Shown: positions 1 to 9,647 of the stretch, one piece after another | Position numbering within the stretch: position 1 is the stretch's first letter | Layout: each line of letters starts with the position of its first letter | Source of the DNA: JAJYLM01 sp964547905 | Lineage (GTDB): Bacteria > JAMCPX01 | NCBI GenBank assembly: GCA_964547905.1 | Contig: CAZJPN010000092.1 | Location: 16,062-80,061, forward strand | Length of the DNA: 64,000 nucleotides | Reading direction: 5' to 3' | Program-made: the position numbers and the translations under genes | The notes under the pieces: model-generated | What the model was told of the DNA's origin: nothing | Seen by the model: only the letters and a program-made list of their open reading frames with translations | Databases searched by the model: none

Positions 1-54
1 AGGTTGAACATGGGCTATCCCGACAGCAGACAATTAATTTCAATAGACAGGTAG
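1..54 (+). CDS. ftsL: FtsL C-terminus (partial, 5' end outside window)
   Basis: The frame starting at base 1 is open and ends with TAG at 52-54, one base before the ftsI ATG. The 17 visible residues contain an LNMGYPD-x3-QLI pattern, which looks like the usual end of FtsL (LGMxxPxxxQxI). FtsL is a small bitopic divisome protein that works with FtsB and FtsQ to activate FtsWI, and it normally lies directly upstream of ftsI in dcw clusters, as here. The identification rests on position and this short tail only. Confidence 0.6.
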   Translation, partial: RLNMGYPDSRQLISIDR

Positions 55-55
55 G

Positions 56-2125
56 ATGGACTCGGTAAAGCGTATAAATGAACAACATCTTGTAAGACTA
101 TTCATAATATATCTGTGTGTAATAGCAGGTTTTGCACTGGTGCTGTCGAAGGCATTTTATCTTGACGTAGTAAAAGGAAGAAGATACGCAGAGCTTGCAA
201 GAAGACAGTATTCAAGAGAGGTCACACTTCTTCCGGCAAGAGGGTTGATCATGGACAGGGACGGCAGGATACTTGCACAGAGCGTATTGGTTGATTCATT
301 TTATGCGGATCCTTCAAAAATCAAAAACAAAAGCAGAACGGCGATCATTACAGGGAGCGTACTGAAGCTTAACCCTGATACCGTTTTAAAAAAATTAGAA
401 TCGGATAGGCAGTTTGTATGGATAAAAAGACTGGTAGATCCGGATACAGCAAGAAAACTCATGCAGTATCATTTAAAAGGTGTATACTCTTTGAAAGAGT
501 ACAGAAGATTCTATCCGGATCTTAAACTTGCAAGCAGTGTACTGGGGTTTGTAGGCGTAGATTCAAACGGGCTTTCGGGCATAGAGCTGTCTATGAACAG
601 GTATTTAAGCGGCATCCCGTTCTCGGCGGTCATAGACGTGGACGGACGCAACAGCCCCATTTATACGGGTAACTTGCTCAACGATGCTTCACCGAGTGGA
701 GACAGCGTTGTTACAACAATAGATCTCAATATCCAATTTATACTACAGGAAGCTTTAAAGCAAGCCGTGTCGGAGCAGGAGGCAAAAAAAGGTATAGGTA
801 TAATCATGAATCCTGAAACGGGCGAGGTACTTGCTATGGCGAACATACCAGACTTCAACCCAAACGTATACATGGATTATCCAATGTTTGCGTTCAAGGA
901 CACGGCAGTGGAAAACACCTATGAGCCAGGCTCTATATTCAAGCCATTTGTAATTTCATCTGCCCTTGATGCGGGTGTGATATCGCCGGATCAAAAGATA
1001 TTCTGCGAGGATGGCCAATACAAGGTTTACAACATTGTTATAAGGGACGCAGAAGGCGATTTTAACATGCTCAGCATTGGAGATATACTCAAATACAGCA
1101 GTAACATAGGTGCCGCAAAAATAGGGGAAAAATTGGGTAGCACTACACTGTACGATTACCTAAGACGTTTTGGTTTTGGCAGCCAGACCGGTATAGAATT
1201 GCCTGGAGAATCACCAGGCATATTGAATCCCGTTGCCAAATGGTCGGGTGTTTCAATCGATACAATACCGTTTGGCCAGGGTGTATCCACAACCCCCATT
1301 CAACTTGTTACCGCAATGTCGGCCATAGCCAATGGAGGTTTGCTCGTTGCTCCTCAGATCATAAAAGAGATAAGAAAACCCGATGGGCGGATTGAAACAT
1401 TTCAACCCGTTATCAGAAGAAGGGTTATATCCGAGCATACAGCACAGATCATGACGGATATGATGATAGGCGTTGTTAATGACGGAGGTACCGGAGTCAA
1501 AGCCGAGATGAAAGGTTATACCGTGGCAGGGAAAACAGGAACAGCACAGATCCCTGATCCTTCGACAGGGGCTTATTATAAAAATAGATTCGTAGCATCC
1601 TTTCTCGGATTTGTGCCTGCACACAATCCAAAGATAGTTATGCTTATCATGTTTGTTGATCCTCAGAAAAATATTTACGGAGGATCAATCGCTGCCCCGG
1701 TTTTTAAAGAGGTAGCGGAAAAGGTGCTGCCGTATCTCGGCGTTCCTTCGAAATTGAATATAATGGCAATGCCTTCGGATGAGCCTTCCTCTATGGATAT
1801 CGAACAGGCACAGTTCAGCGGCATAACACAAACGGGTTTTATTCCGGATTTCAAGGGTGAAACAATGAGAGTCGTATTAAAGCAGGCACGGCAGGCAGGC
1901 ATAAAAGATCTTGTTCTGAAAGGTTCGGGCTATGCAGCGGATCAGAGTCCCCAACCATATACACCTTACTCCAGGGGACCGGTTAAGGTATTGTTTTCCA
2001 TAAAAACAGGCGTACAAAGCGATCGCTTTTTGCAATCAAACAAACCTTATGCTTCCCCTATAAAAAAGACTGTGTACGAAGGTAAACATGGTAGCTCCCA
2101 TCACATAGGGACAATAAAGGGTTGA
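56..2125 (+). CDS. ftsI: Peptidoglycan D,D-transpeptidase FtsI (PBP3), with one PASTA-like domain
   Basis: Class B penicillin-binding protein that cross-links septal peptidoglycan in the periplasm as partner of FtsW. One membrane segment at residues about 14-34 anchors it, followed by a PBP dimerisation domain. The transpeptidase motifs are intact: SIFK with catalytic Ser293 and Lys296, SSN at 348-350, and KTG at 493-495. After the catalytic domain a single PASTA-like repeat covers roughly residues 600-660, which makes the protein (689 aa) longer than E. coli FtsI and more like FtsI/SpoVD proteins of other phyla. The start follows ftsL by one base, and the stop overlaps the murE start region, consistent with translational coupling. 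Confidence 0.95.
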   Translation: MDSVKRINEQHLVRLFIIYLCVIAGFALVLSKAFYLDVVKGRRYAELARRQYSREVTLLPARGLIMDRDGRILAQSVLVDSFYADPSKIKNKSRTAIITGSVLKLNPDTVLKKLESDRQFVWIKRLVDPDTARKLMQYHLKGVYSLKEYRRFYPDLKLASSVLGFVGVDSNGLSGIELSMNRYLSGIPFSAVIDVDGRNSPIYTGNLLNDASPSGDSVVTTIDLNIQFILQEALKQAVSEQEAKKGIGIIMNPETGEVLAMANIPDFNPNVYMDYPMFAFKDTAVENTYEPGSIFKPFVISSALDAGVISPDQKIFCEDGQYKVYNIVIRDAEGDFNMLSIGDILKYSSNIGAAKIGEKLGSTTLYDYLRRFGFGSQTGIELPGESPGILNPVAKWSGVSIDTIPFGQGVSTTPIQLVTAMSAIANGGLLVAPQIIKEIRKPDGRIETFQPVIRRRVISEHTAQIMTDMMIGVVNDGGTGVKAEMKGYTVAGKTGTAQIPDPSTGAYYKNRFVASFLGFVPAHNPKIVMLIMFVDPQKNIYGGSIAAPVFKEVAEKVLPYLGVPSKLNIMAMPSDEPSSMDIEQAQFSGITQTGFIPDFKGETMRVVLKQARQAGIKDLVLKGSGYAADQSPQPYTPYSRGPVKVLFSIKTGVQSDRFLQSNKPYASPIKKTVYEGKHGSSHHIGTIKG

Positions 2126-2127
2126 AA

Positions 2128-3639
2128 ATGGATTTAAAAAAACTTTTAAAAAGTATATATTTTTTATCACTTCATGGAGATGCTGTCGGAGATATTAAAG
2201 GCATTGCGTATGATTCAAGGAAGGTACAAAGCGATTATTTGTTTGTTGCAATACCCGGGGAAAAAGAAGACGGTATAAAGTACGAAAACGAAGCTGTCAA
2301 TAATGGGGCAGTTGCAATTGTTGCAAAAGCATACAATCCTTCAATAAAAGGAGTTTTGCAGATCATCGTGGAAGATCCTCGCATAGCACTGTCATTGTTA
2401 TCGAGGGAATTTTACAATAATCCGGGTACAAGGCTGTTCGTTGTTGGAATAACCGGCACAAACGGTAAAACAACAACCGCATATCTTTTAGAATCCATAC
2501 TCAATTCGGCACAAAAATGTCCCATAGTAATAGGCACGATAAATTACAGATTTATGAATAAGAAAGTAAAGGCTGTCAATACAACACCCGAATCTCTGGA
2601 CATCAATATGATGATGAGTGATTATCTATTGGAGGGAGCGACCGATGTAATCATGGAAGTATCCTCACATGCAATCTCACAGGGCAGAGTGAACGGTATC
2701 GACTTTGACGTGGCGATCTTTACAAATCTTACACAGGACCATCTTGATTATCACAAAACTATGGAGAACTACTTTTTCGTAAAATCAATGTTGTTCGAGA
2801 AATTACTTGTTGCGAGCCGCAAGAGCAAAAAATTTGCCATATTGAACAGTGATGATCCGTGGGTAAGCAAGTTAAAGATAAAAAGGGGCATACATATCCT
2901 GAGATTTGGGAATTCAAAGCAGGCTGATATAAAGCTTATAGAATCCAGGACATCACTCGACGGCATAACCATGAAACTTTCAACCCCTATAGGTATAATA
3001 GATCTGGAGTCCCCTCTTGTTGGTTACTACAATATTTATAATATAATGGCCGCGGTTGCCACTGCTATTGTTTCAAACATATCAATCGATCATATAAAGC
3101 ATGGTATTGCATCCATGCACAATGTGCCTGGAAGGGTAGAAAGAATTGTAAATCCTAAGGATGTTTATGTGTTTGTGGATTATGCACATAGTCCTGATGC
3201 ACTGGGAAAGGTTCTGACAGCATTAAACGAGTTGAAAAAGAAAAGAGTTATATGTGTGTTCGGATGCGGTGGAGACAGAGATAAAGGGAAAAGGCCGATC
3301 ATGGGTGAGATCGCCACAAGGCTTTCCGATATAACTATTATAACATCCGATAACCCGCGCTCCGAACAACCGGAAACGATTATATCGGACATAGAAAGAG
3401 GCATAAAGAATGCACCGAAGGTCGAATCAATAGATTCAGGCAGCCGTTACGATTCAAAGGTTTATATCGTTATTCCGGACAGGAAACAGGCCATCAGAAG
3501 GGCACTGGAGATATCGAATGAAGGTGATGTTCTGCTTATAGCCGGAAAGGGGCATGAAGACTATCAGATATTTAAAGATAAGACTATTCACTTTAGCGAT
3601 AGAGAAAACGTACATGATTATTTTGGAATGCAAAATTGA
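2128..3639 (+). CDS. murE: UDP-MurNAc-L-Ala-D-Glu:meso-diaminopimelate ligase MurE
   Basis: Cytoplasmic Mur ligase adding the third residue of the peptidoglycan stem peptide. The ATP loop G-T-N-G-K-T lies at residues 110-115. The D-N-P-R motif at 408-411 is the known marker for meso-diaminopimelate rather than lysine, so the wall is predicted to be mDAP type. An in-frame TTG at 2122 overlaps the ftsI stop and could also start the protein. I chose the ATG at 2128 because the AAAGGG at 2116-2121 sits at proper distance. Length (503 aa) is normal. The 3' end overlaps murF by 4 bases. Confidence 0.95.
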   Translation: MDLKKLLKSIYFLSLHGDAVGDIKGIAYDSRKVQSDYLFVAIPGEKEDGIKYENEAVNNGAVAIVAKAYNPSIKGVLQIIVEDPRIALSLLSREFYNNPGTRLFVVGITGTNGKTTTAYLLESILNSAQKCPIVIGTINYRFMNKKVKAVNTTPESLDINMMMSDYLLEGATDVIMEVSSHAISQGRVNGIDFDVAIFTNLTQDHLDYHKTMENYFFVKSMLFEKLLVASRKSKKFAILNSDDPWVSKLKIKRGIHILRFGNSKQADIKLIESRTSLDGITMKLSTPIGIIDLESPLVGYYNIYNIMAAVATAIVSNISIDHIKHGIASMHNVPGRVERIVNPKDVYVFVDYAHSPDALGKVLTALNELKKKRVICVFGCGGDRDKGKRPIMGEIATRLSDITIITSDNPRSEQPETIISDIERGIKNAPKVESIDSGSRYDSKVYIVIPDRKQAIRRALEISNEGDVLLIAGKGHEDYQIFKDKTIHFSDRENVHDYFGMQN

Positions 3640-5042
3640 AAATAGATATGCATGATATACAGAAGTTAAAAAATATAAAAGTATTCAATGCCGGCACAAA
3701 CTGGTGTGCTTATGGTGTATCTACGGATACAAGGAAGCCCATAAACGGCATGTTGTTCTTTGCGATTAAAGGAGAGCGCTATGATGGCCATACCTTTGTT
3801 AATGATGCAATTCAACAGGGAACTGCCGGTGTTGTTATAAATAAAAGTCACGAGTATCTGATGGATGGATTAGAGAACAAGACGGTTGTTCTTTTAGTAA
3901 ATAATACGATTGAATCTCTTGGAGAGTTGGCGCATATTATAAGGGAAAGGTACAAGCCAACGGTCATAACAATAACGGGTAGCAACGGTAAGACAACCAC
4001 AAAGGAAATGCTGTATGAGCTTTTATCGAGTTCATATAATACCGGAAGGACTCAGGGTAATCTTAACAATCTTATAGGTTTGCCTTTGTCTATACTCAAC
4101 ATGGAACAGGATGCCCGGATATGGGTGCTTGAACTTGGGACGAGCAGGTATGGAGAACTGGCAAGCCTCGCTGAAATAGCTTCCCCGGATATAGGCGTAC
4201 TGACGAACATAGGCAGGGCACACCTTGAGTTTTTTAAAGATCTTGAAGGAGTTGCAAAGGCCAAATCGGAGATGTTTTCAGTCATGACGACGGATGGAAC
4301 TGCCGTGATGAATGCGGACGATCCCTTTGTAATGAGTATAGCCGATCATTTCAAGGGCATGGTCCTCACAGCTGGTTTTGCATCGGATGCACAGTTGCGT
4401 ATACTTTCTTACAATCTTACAGACAAGGGCATGGATTTCAAAATTACGTGCGAAGGTAAAGAACACAGCTTGAGCATGCGGATATCAGGCAAACACTATT
4501 TATACGATATGGCCCTTTCAATACTATGTGCCAGACACTTGAACGTAGAATGGGATAACATAAGGGCAGCGTGTGAACGGTTTACGGTGTTCAAAGGAAG
4601 AGGCAATAGAATGTCGTATAAAAATGACATAACCGTTATTGATGACACGTACAATGCCAATCCGGATTCGATGCGCAGCGGATTCCTGTCGGCTATAGAA
4701 AGGTACGGGGCAGAAAGAATCGTAGCTGTTATAGGAGACATGCTCGAGCTTGGAGAGCAGACAGCCCAGCAGCATTTTTCTTTGGGGGAGTTTCTCGCTG
4801 AAAAGGGCATAAGCAAATTTATACTGATAGGCAGGTTCTCCGACAATACGTTCGAAGGCATACGCTCATCCGGGAAAAAACAGGTTTATGCAAAACAAGC
4901 CGGTGATATACAGTCCGCTGTCCAGCAACTTGTAGGTCTATCGAAAAACAACGTTGTGATTTACATCAAAGGCTCCAGGAGTATGAAACTGGAACAGATA
5001 ATATCGGGGTATGATAATATTATGAGGAACAGAGATGCTTGA
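3636..5042 (+). CDS. murF: UDP-MurNAc-tripeptide D-alanyl-D-alanine ligase MurF
   Basis: Adds D-Ala-D-Ala to UDP-MurNAc-tripeptide, completing the pentapeptide precursor in the cytoplasm. The Mur-ligase P-loop G-S-N-G-K-T is at residues 115-120, followed by the central domain (the LELGTSRYGE stretch) and a C-terminal Rossmann-like domain. The predicted start is TTG at 3636, overlapping the murE stop and preceded by TTTGGAA at suitable spacing. An ATG four codons downstream (3648) is the alternative. Length 468 aa is typical. The stop overlaps the mraY start by 8 bases. Confidence 0.95.
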   Translation: MKIDMHDIQKLKNIKVFNAGTNWCAYGVSTDTRKPINGMLFFAIKGERYDGHTFVNDAIQQGTAGVVINKSHEYLMDGLENKTVVLLVNNTIESLGELAHIIRERYKPTVITITGSNGKTTTKEMLYELLSSSYNTGRTQGNLNNLIGLPLSILNMEQDARIWVLELGTSRYGELASLAEIASPDIGVLTNIGRAHLEFFKDLEGVAKAKSEMFSVMTTDGTAVMNADDPFVMSIADHFKGMVLTAGFASDAQLRILSYNLTDKGMDFKITCEGKEHSLSMRISGKHYLYDMALSILCARHLNVEWDNIRAACERFTVFKGRGNRMSYKNDITVIDDTYNANPDSMRSGFLSAIERYGAERIVAVIGDMLELGEQTAQQHFSLGEFLAEKGISKFILIGRFSDNTFEGIRSSGKKQVYAKQAGDIQSAVQQLVGLSKNNVVIYIKGSRSMKLEQIISGYDNIMRNRDA

Positions 5043-6111
5043 ATATTTTTTATATCCACTGGCAAAGCAGTTTATAATATTTCATGTTTTAAAGTATATA
5101 ACATTCAGGACATTGAGTGCGATGATCACAGCATTGATCATAAGCATGATATTCGGCAACCCCTTTATAAAATTAATGACGAGAATAGGCATGGGACAGG
5201 TCGTACGATCCGACGGCCCCCAAAACCACATCAGCAAGAAAGGAACACCGACAATGGGCGGGCTTCTCATGATAGTATCCATTATTATTTCGACCATACT
5301 GTGGATGGATATTGCCAATGTGTATGTATGGGTACTCATGTTCGCCCTGCTGGGTTTTGGAGCTATCGGCTTTATAGATGATTACAAAAAACTTAAAAAT
5401 AGAAATTCAAAAGGGTTGAGAGGAAGCTATAAATTAGTTCTTGAAACAATACTTACCATTGTGATTATATATTTGCTTTTGAGGTTTGATGACATCAACT
5501 ATACATTGACGTTTCCATTCTTCAAAAGATTTGTCGTTAATTTGGGCTGGCTGTACTTTCTGTTTTTCCTGTTTATTGTCATAGGAACCTCGAACGCGGT
5601 TAATCTTACGGATGGGCAGGATGGACTTGCAATTGTCCCGGTTATGACCTGCTTCGGCGTGTATGCTGTGTTCGCTTATGTGCTGGGCAACGTAAAGTTC
5701 TCCGAATACCTGATGTTTGCCCCTATTTCTGGAACAGGAGAAATAGCAACATTTGCAGGGGCTGTTATCGGCGCTGCAATGGGATTTTTATGGTTCAACA
5801 CATATCCTGCCGAGATATTTATGGGTGATGTGGGTTCTCTCGGGCTCGGAGGCGTGCTTGGTGTTGTGGCTATCATACTAAAGCAGGAGATGCTGCTTGC
5901 TATCATCGGTGGCGTTTTCGTGATTGAAGCCCTTTCCGTGATAACTCAGGTGAGTTCGTTCAAATTGATCGGCAGGCGTGTATTTGCAATGGCACCGATA
6001 CACCACCATTTTGAATTGAAGGGATGGGTTGAACCGAAAATAACCGTAAGGTTCTGGATCATATCCATTTTGCTCGCGTTGCTTGGGCTGGCAACGCTTA
6101 AATTGAGGTGA
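5035..6111 (+). CDS. mraY: Phospho-MurNAc-pentapeptide transferase MraY
   Basis: Integral membrane enzyme that transfers phospho-MurNAc-pentapeptide to undecaprenyl phosphate, making lipid I. About ten hydrophobic segments are visible. Family motifs are present: GTPTMGG near residue 75, the FIDDYKKL catalytic Asp pair, NLTDGQDGLA, and the MAPIHHHFELKGW loop near the C-terminus. Length (358 aa) is standard. The ATG overlaps the murF end, and murD begins 3 bases after its stop, so it is part of the same transcript. Confidence 0.97.
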   Translation: MLEYFLYPLAKQFIIFHVLKYITFRTLSAMITALIISMIFGNPFIKLMTRIGMGQVVRSDGPQNHISKKGTPTMGGLLMIVSIIISTILWMDIANVYVWVLMFALLGFGAIGFIDDYKKLKNRNSKGLRGSYKLVLETILTIVIIYLLLRFDDINYTLTFPFFKRFVVNLGWLYFLFFLFIVIGTSNAVNLTDGQDGLAIVPVMTCFGVYAVFAYVLGNVKFSEYLMFAPISGTGEIATFAGAVIGAAMGFLWFNTYPAEIFMGDVGSLGLGGVLGVVAIILKQEMLLAIIGGVFVIEALSVITQVSSFKLIGRRVFAMAPIHHHFELKGWVEPKITVRFWIISILLALLGLATLKLR

Positions 6112-6114
6112 TGG

Positions 6115-7479
6115 ATGGAATTAAAAGGTAAAAAGATAGCGGTTATAGGCATGGGCAATACAGGCCTTGCCACTGCCAGCTTTATCTTGAAGAAACAAGG
6201 CAAGGTGACATGCTACGACCAAAAACCGGTTTCTGAAATAAGAGGCATCAACGGTATAAAATCCGATATAACCATTATTGACAGCTGGAACGGTAGTGCA
6301 TTGGATGACTATGAGCTTGTTATCGTCAGTCCGGGTGTTCCTATGGCATTGAGAGGCATACAATCGGTAAAGGGTAAAGGCGCGGAGGTAATAAGCGAGA
6401 TCGAGTTTGCATCCAGATTCACCGACAAAAGAATCATAGGCATTACCGGTACCAATGGTAAAACTACCACCGTCACCCTGCTCGGCCAGATACTTAACAA
6501 TGCAGGCAAAAAGGCCGGAGTAGGCGGTAATATCGGCATGCCGTTTATTCAGCTTGTTGAGCATGACAGCGAATACGGAATGTATCTGCTTGAGCTGTCA
6601 AGCTACCAGCTCGAGGGTATTGTCAGCTTCAAGCCATGGATAGCAGGATTACTCAATATCACGGACGATCACCTCGACAGATATAAAGACATAAATGACT
6701 ACGCAGATGCGAAATTCAGGATATTCATGAATCAATCCATAGATGATTATGCGGTTATAAATGCAGAAGACAAATATACGGTAAAAGGTAAGAGAAATAT
6801 AAAATCAAGGCCCTACTGTTTTACCACGAGCAAAAGGACAAGAAGGGGTGCTTATCATAAAAATGGAGAGATAATCTATGTCGATGGATCCGGATACGAA
6901 ACTACATTTAAACTGAATAATTCCGCTCTCATCGGTATGCATAATGTTCAGAATACAATGGCATGCATTATTGTATCGAAACTTCTTGATATACCGGATA
7001 GCACTATACGGGAAACAATAAACAGTTTCAAAGGGCTTCCCCATAGGATTCAGTTCCTGGCGGATGTCAACGGCATAAAATACTATGACGATTCAAAGGC
7101 CACAAATGTCGACGCAGTGGTTGTTGCGTTGAAAACCATCTCTTCTCCGGTGATACTTATCATGGGAGGAAGAGATAAGGAAGGCGACTACAGTCCGCTG
7201 TCACCACTTGTAAAGGAAAAGGTAAAGCTGCTTGTCGTCATGGGTGAAGCGAAAGAACGCATCGCAAAAGCATTTCGGGATATTGTCAAAATAGTGCCTG
7301 TTGATTCCATGGAATCTGCCGTGGAAGCGGCTGTTCATTATGCCGAACGCGGCGACACTGTACTTCTATCGCCTGCCTGTTCAAGCTTTGATATGTTCCT
7401 TGATTACAAACAAAGGGGAGAGATGTTTAAATCAGCGGTTATGAATATAAACAGGAGCACTGCACATGAAGGACTATGA
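6115..7479 (+). CDS. murD: UDP-MurNAc-L-alanine:D-glutamate ligase MurD
   Basis: Adds D-glutamate to UDP-MurNAc-L-Ala. An N-terminal Rossmann domain starts with VIGMGNTG, and the ATP loop G-T-N-G-K-T-T spans residues 112-118. The LELSSYQLE and GGRDKEGDY segments are characteristic of MurD. GAGGTGATGG just upstream gives a ribosome-binding site for the ATG at 6115. Length 454 aa fits the family. The last 14 bases overlap ftsW. Confidence 0.96.
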   Translation: MELKGKKIAVIGMGNTGLATASFILKKQGKVTCYDQKPVSEIRGINGIKSDITIIDSWNGSALDDYELVIVSPGVPMALRGIQSVKGKGAEVISEIEFASRFTDKRIIGITGTNGKTTTVTLLGQILNNAGKKAGVGGNIGMPFIQLVEHDSEYGMYLLELSSYQLEGIVSFKPWIAGLLNITDDHLDRYKDINDYADAKFRIFMNQSIDDYAVINAEDKYTVKGKRNIKSRPYCFTTSKRTRRGAYHKNGEIIYVDGSGYETTFKLNNSALIGMHNVQNTMACIIVSKLLDIPDSTIRETINSFKGLPHRIQFLADVNGIKYYDDSKATNVDAVVVALKTISSPVILIMGGRDKEGDYSPLSPLVKEKVKLLVVMGEAKERIAKAFRDIVKIVPVDSMESAVEAAVHYAERGDTVLLSPACSSFDMFLDYKQRGEMFKSAVMNINRSTAHEGL

Positions 7480-8584
7480 CCGCGGAATAATTATTGCTAC
7501 CCTGATGTTGTGCCTTTTCGGCGTCATTATGGTGTTCAGTGCAAGTTCAATATATGCGCTGAAGGCGTACGGCACAAAGTACTACTTTGTAGAGCGGCAG
7601 CTTGTTTACCTGATTTTAGGCTTATTGGCAGGTGGGGTTGCGGCCGTTATAAATATCGACATTGTAAGGAAATACGCGAATCTTTTGTACTGGCTTATCA
7701 TACTTTTGCTTATACTTGTTTTTGTTCCTCATATTGGTGTTGTTGTGAGCGGCTCACACAGGTGGTTAAGGCTTGGCGGATTTACAATACAGCCTTCGGA
7801 GTTCGCAAAACCTGTATTGATATTGCTTATAGCACATATACTCGAAGAAAAAGGACAGAGGTTGAACAATTCTCCGCCTGTGCTGCTTCCTTTGCTCTAT
7901 ACGGCGGTGGTCTTATTGCTGATCATTAAGGAACCCGATTTCGGCAGTGTGGTAATCATAACGACAGTGGTATTTGCCATTCTTTTCCTGTCCGGTGTGG
8001 ATATTATGTCGCTGGCTTTGGCCTTTGTTCCTGTCATACCCGTTGCTGTATTGCTTGTAGTGCATTCCACATACAGGCTTAATCGCATAAAAGCATTCCT
8101 TGATCCATGGCAGCATGCACAAACCGGCGGGTTTCAGATTGTTCAGTCGACCCTTGCTTATGGAGCAGGGGGCATAACCGGTGTTGGACTCGGGAATAGC
8201 TTTGAAAAGCTATTCTATCTGCCGGAGGCACATACAGATTTTATCTTTTCGGTCGTTGCAGAAGAGCTTGGTTTTATAGGAGTAGCCGCAGTGATCGGGG
8301 TATTCATTTTTCTTATTACCAAGGCGTTTTCCATAGCAGCCCGTTCCGAGAGTATTTTTACCAAAACAACGGTTTATGGATTGACTTTATTCATAGCTCT
8401 CCAGGTAATTATAAACATAGCGGTTACGTTGGGGTTGTTGCCTACGAAGGGGCTTACCATGCCGTTTATAAGCTACGGAGGCAGTTCATTGACAGCAGAG
8501 CTTATCTCAATAGGCATAATATTAAATTTATCAAGAAGGGTTAACGATGGAAGCGACGAGGCTGATAATAGCAGGTGGGGGTAG
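7466..8584 (+). CDS. ftsW: Septal peptidoglycan glycosyltransferase FtsW (SEDS family)
   Basis: Polytopic SEDS protein that polymerises lipid II at the septum together with FtsI. Around ten membrane helices are seen. The FtsW/RodA signature is present as LGLLPTKGLTMPFISYGGSS (residues about 316-335), and an HTDFIFSVVAEELGF loop carries the conserved Asp. The AGGAG at about 7453 precedes the ATG, which lies inside the 3' end of murD. Its own 3' end overlaps murG by 38 bases. The position between murD and murG favours FtsW over RodA. Confidence 0.95.
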   Translation: MKDYDRGIIIATLMLCLFGVIMVFSASSIYALKAYGTKYYFVERQLVYLILGLLAGGVAAVINIDIVRKYANLLYWLIILLLILVFVPHIGVVVSGSHRWLRLGGFTIQPSEFAKPVLILLIAHILEEKGQRLNNSPPVLLPLLYTAVVLLLIIKEPDFGSVVIITTVVFAILFLSGVDIMSLALAFVPVIPVAVLLVVHSTYRLNRIKAFLDPWQHAQTGGFQIVQSTLAYGAGGITGVGLGNSFEKLFYLPEAHTDFIFSVVAEELGFIGVAAVIGVFIFLITKAFSIAARSESIFTKTTVYGLTLFIALQVIINIAVTLGLLPTKGLTMPFISYGGSSLTAELISIGIILNLSRRVNDGSDEADNSRWG

Positions 8585-9647
8585 CGGTGGACACTTTTTC
8601 CCTGCACAGGCAATTATGGATGAAATTATAAGGAGAAGAAAGGATATCGAATATATGTATGTTGGTGCCGATTCTGGCATAGAAAGCAGAAAGTGGACGC
8701 TTCCTGCGGATAACCGCAGGCTTCTTACTGTTAAGGGCTTCAAGAACAAAACAGCAGGAGAAAAACTATCGTCCGCCTTTTTGCTGGTGGGTTCCATGGT
8801 AGAATCAAGAAACATAATAAAGGATTTCATGCCTGATGCAGTGCTCGGTGTAGGCGGATATGCTTCATTCCCGATCATTATGACGGCAATAATGATGCAT
8901 ATCCCTTCTGCAATACATGAACAAAACTCTGTTCCAGGGCTTGCAAACAAACTCCTTTCACGATTTGTAAAGAAGGTTTTTATATCCTTCGAAACGTCAA
9001 GAAAGTACTTTCCTTCCGGCAATACCCGGATGACAGGCCTGCCTATACGATACGTCATGCGTAAACAAAGGACATACGCTGCAGCGGTAAAAACGATCCT
9101 TATACTGGGCGGAAGTCAGGGTGCACATCAAATAAACGAAATGATGGTTAAAGGGCTTGACGGCATTGTTGATATAAAAGACAGGGTCAGGTTCATACAC
9201 CAGACAGGGGCGGCGGATCGTACTTATGTCAAAAGTGCATACGATAAGTATGGATTCAAAGCGGATGTGTTCGATTTTATAGATGATATGGCCTCGGTAT
9301 TCGAGAAAGCGGATATTGCTGTGTCAAGGGCAGGTGCATCTACGCTTTTCGAACTTGCAGCTTACGGTGTACCGTCAATCCTCATACCCTATCCGTTCGC
9401 TGCGTCGGATCACCAGACTTTGAATGCACAGGAGATTTCTTCCCATGGAGGCGCTGTTGTAATACCGGCTGTAGCTACAGAACCGAATCTACTTGTAGAG
9501 GATATACACGAACTGATCTCTGATGAAGGAAGGATTGAAAAAATGTCAGGGGCAATGATGAAATGGGCAAAACCTTATGCAGCATCAAACATAGTGGATG
9601 AAATGATAACGTTATCCAGAAAGGCAAAAGCATGCACAAGAGGATAA
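8547..9647 (+). CDS. murG: Lipid II synthase MurG (GlcNAc transferase)
   Basis: Peripheral membrane GT28 glycosyltransferase that adds GlcNAc from UDP-GlcNAc to lipid I. The N-terminal glycine-rich loop GGGSGGHFFPA, the HEQNSVPGLANK acceptor-side segment and the C-terminal SRAGASTLFELAAYGVPSIL donor-binding region are all present. The start is preceded by AAGAAGGG. Length 366 aa is usual. It overlaps ftsW at its 5' end and murC at its 3' end by 16 bases. Confidence 0.96.
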   Translation: MEATRLIIAGGGSGGHFFPAQAIMDEIIRRRKDIEYMYVGADSGIESRKWTLPADNRRLLTVKGFKNKTAGEKLSSAFLLVGSMVESRNIIKDFMPDAVLGVGGYASFPIIMTAIMMHIPSAIHEQNSVPGLANKLLSRFVKKVFISFETSRKYFPSGNTRMTGLPIRYVMRKQRTYAAAVKTILILGGSQGAHQINEMMVKGLDGIVDIKDRVRFIHQTGAADRTYVKSAYDKYGFKADVFDFIDDMASVFEKADIAVSRAGASTLFELAAYGVPSILIPYPFAASDHQTLNAQEISSHGGAVVIPAVATEPNLLVEDIHELISDEGRIEKMSGAMMKWAKPYAASNIVDEMITLSRKAKACTRG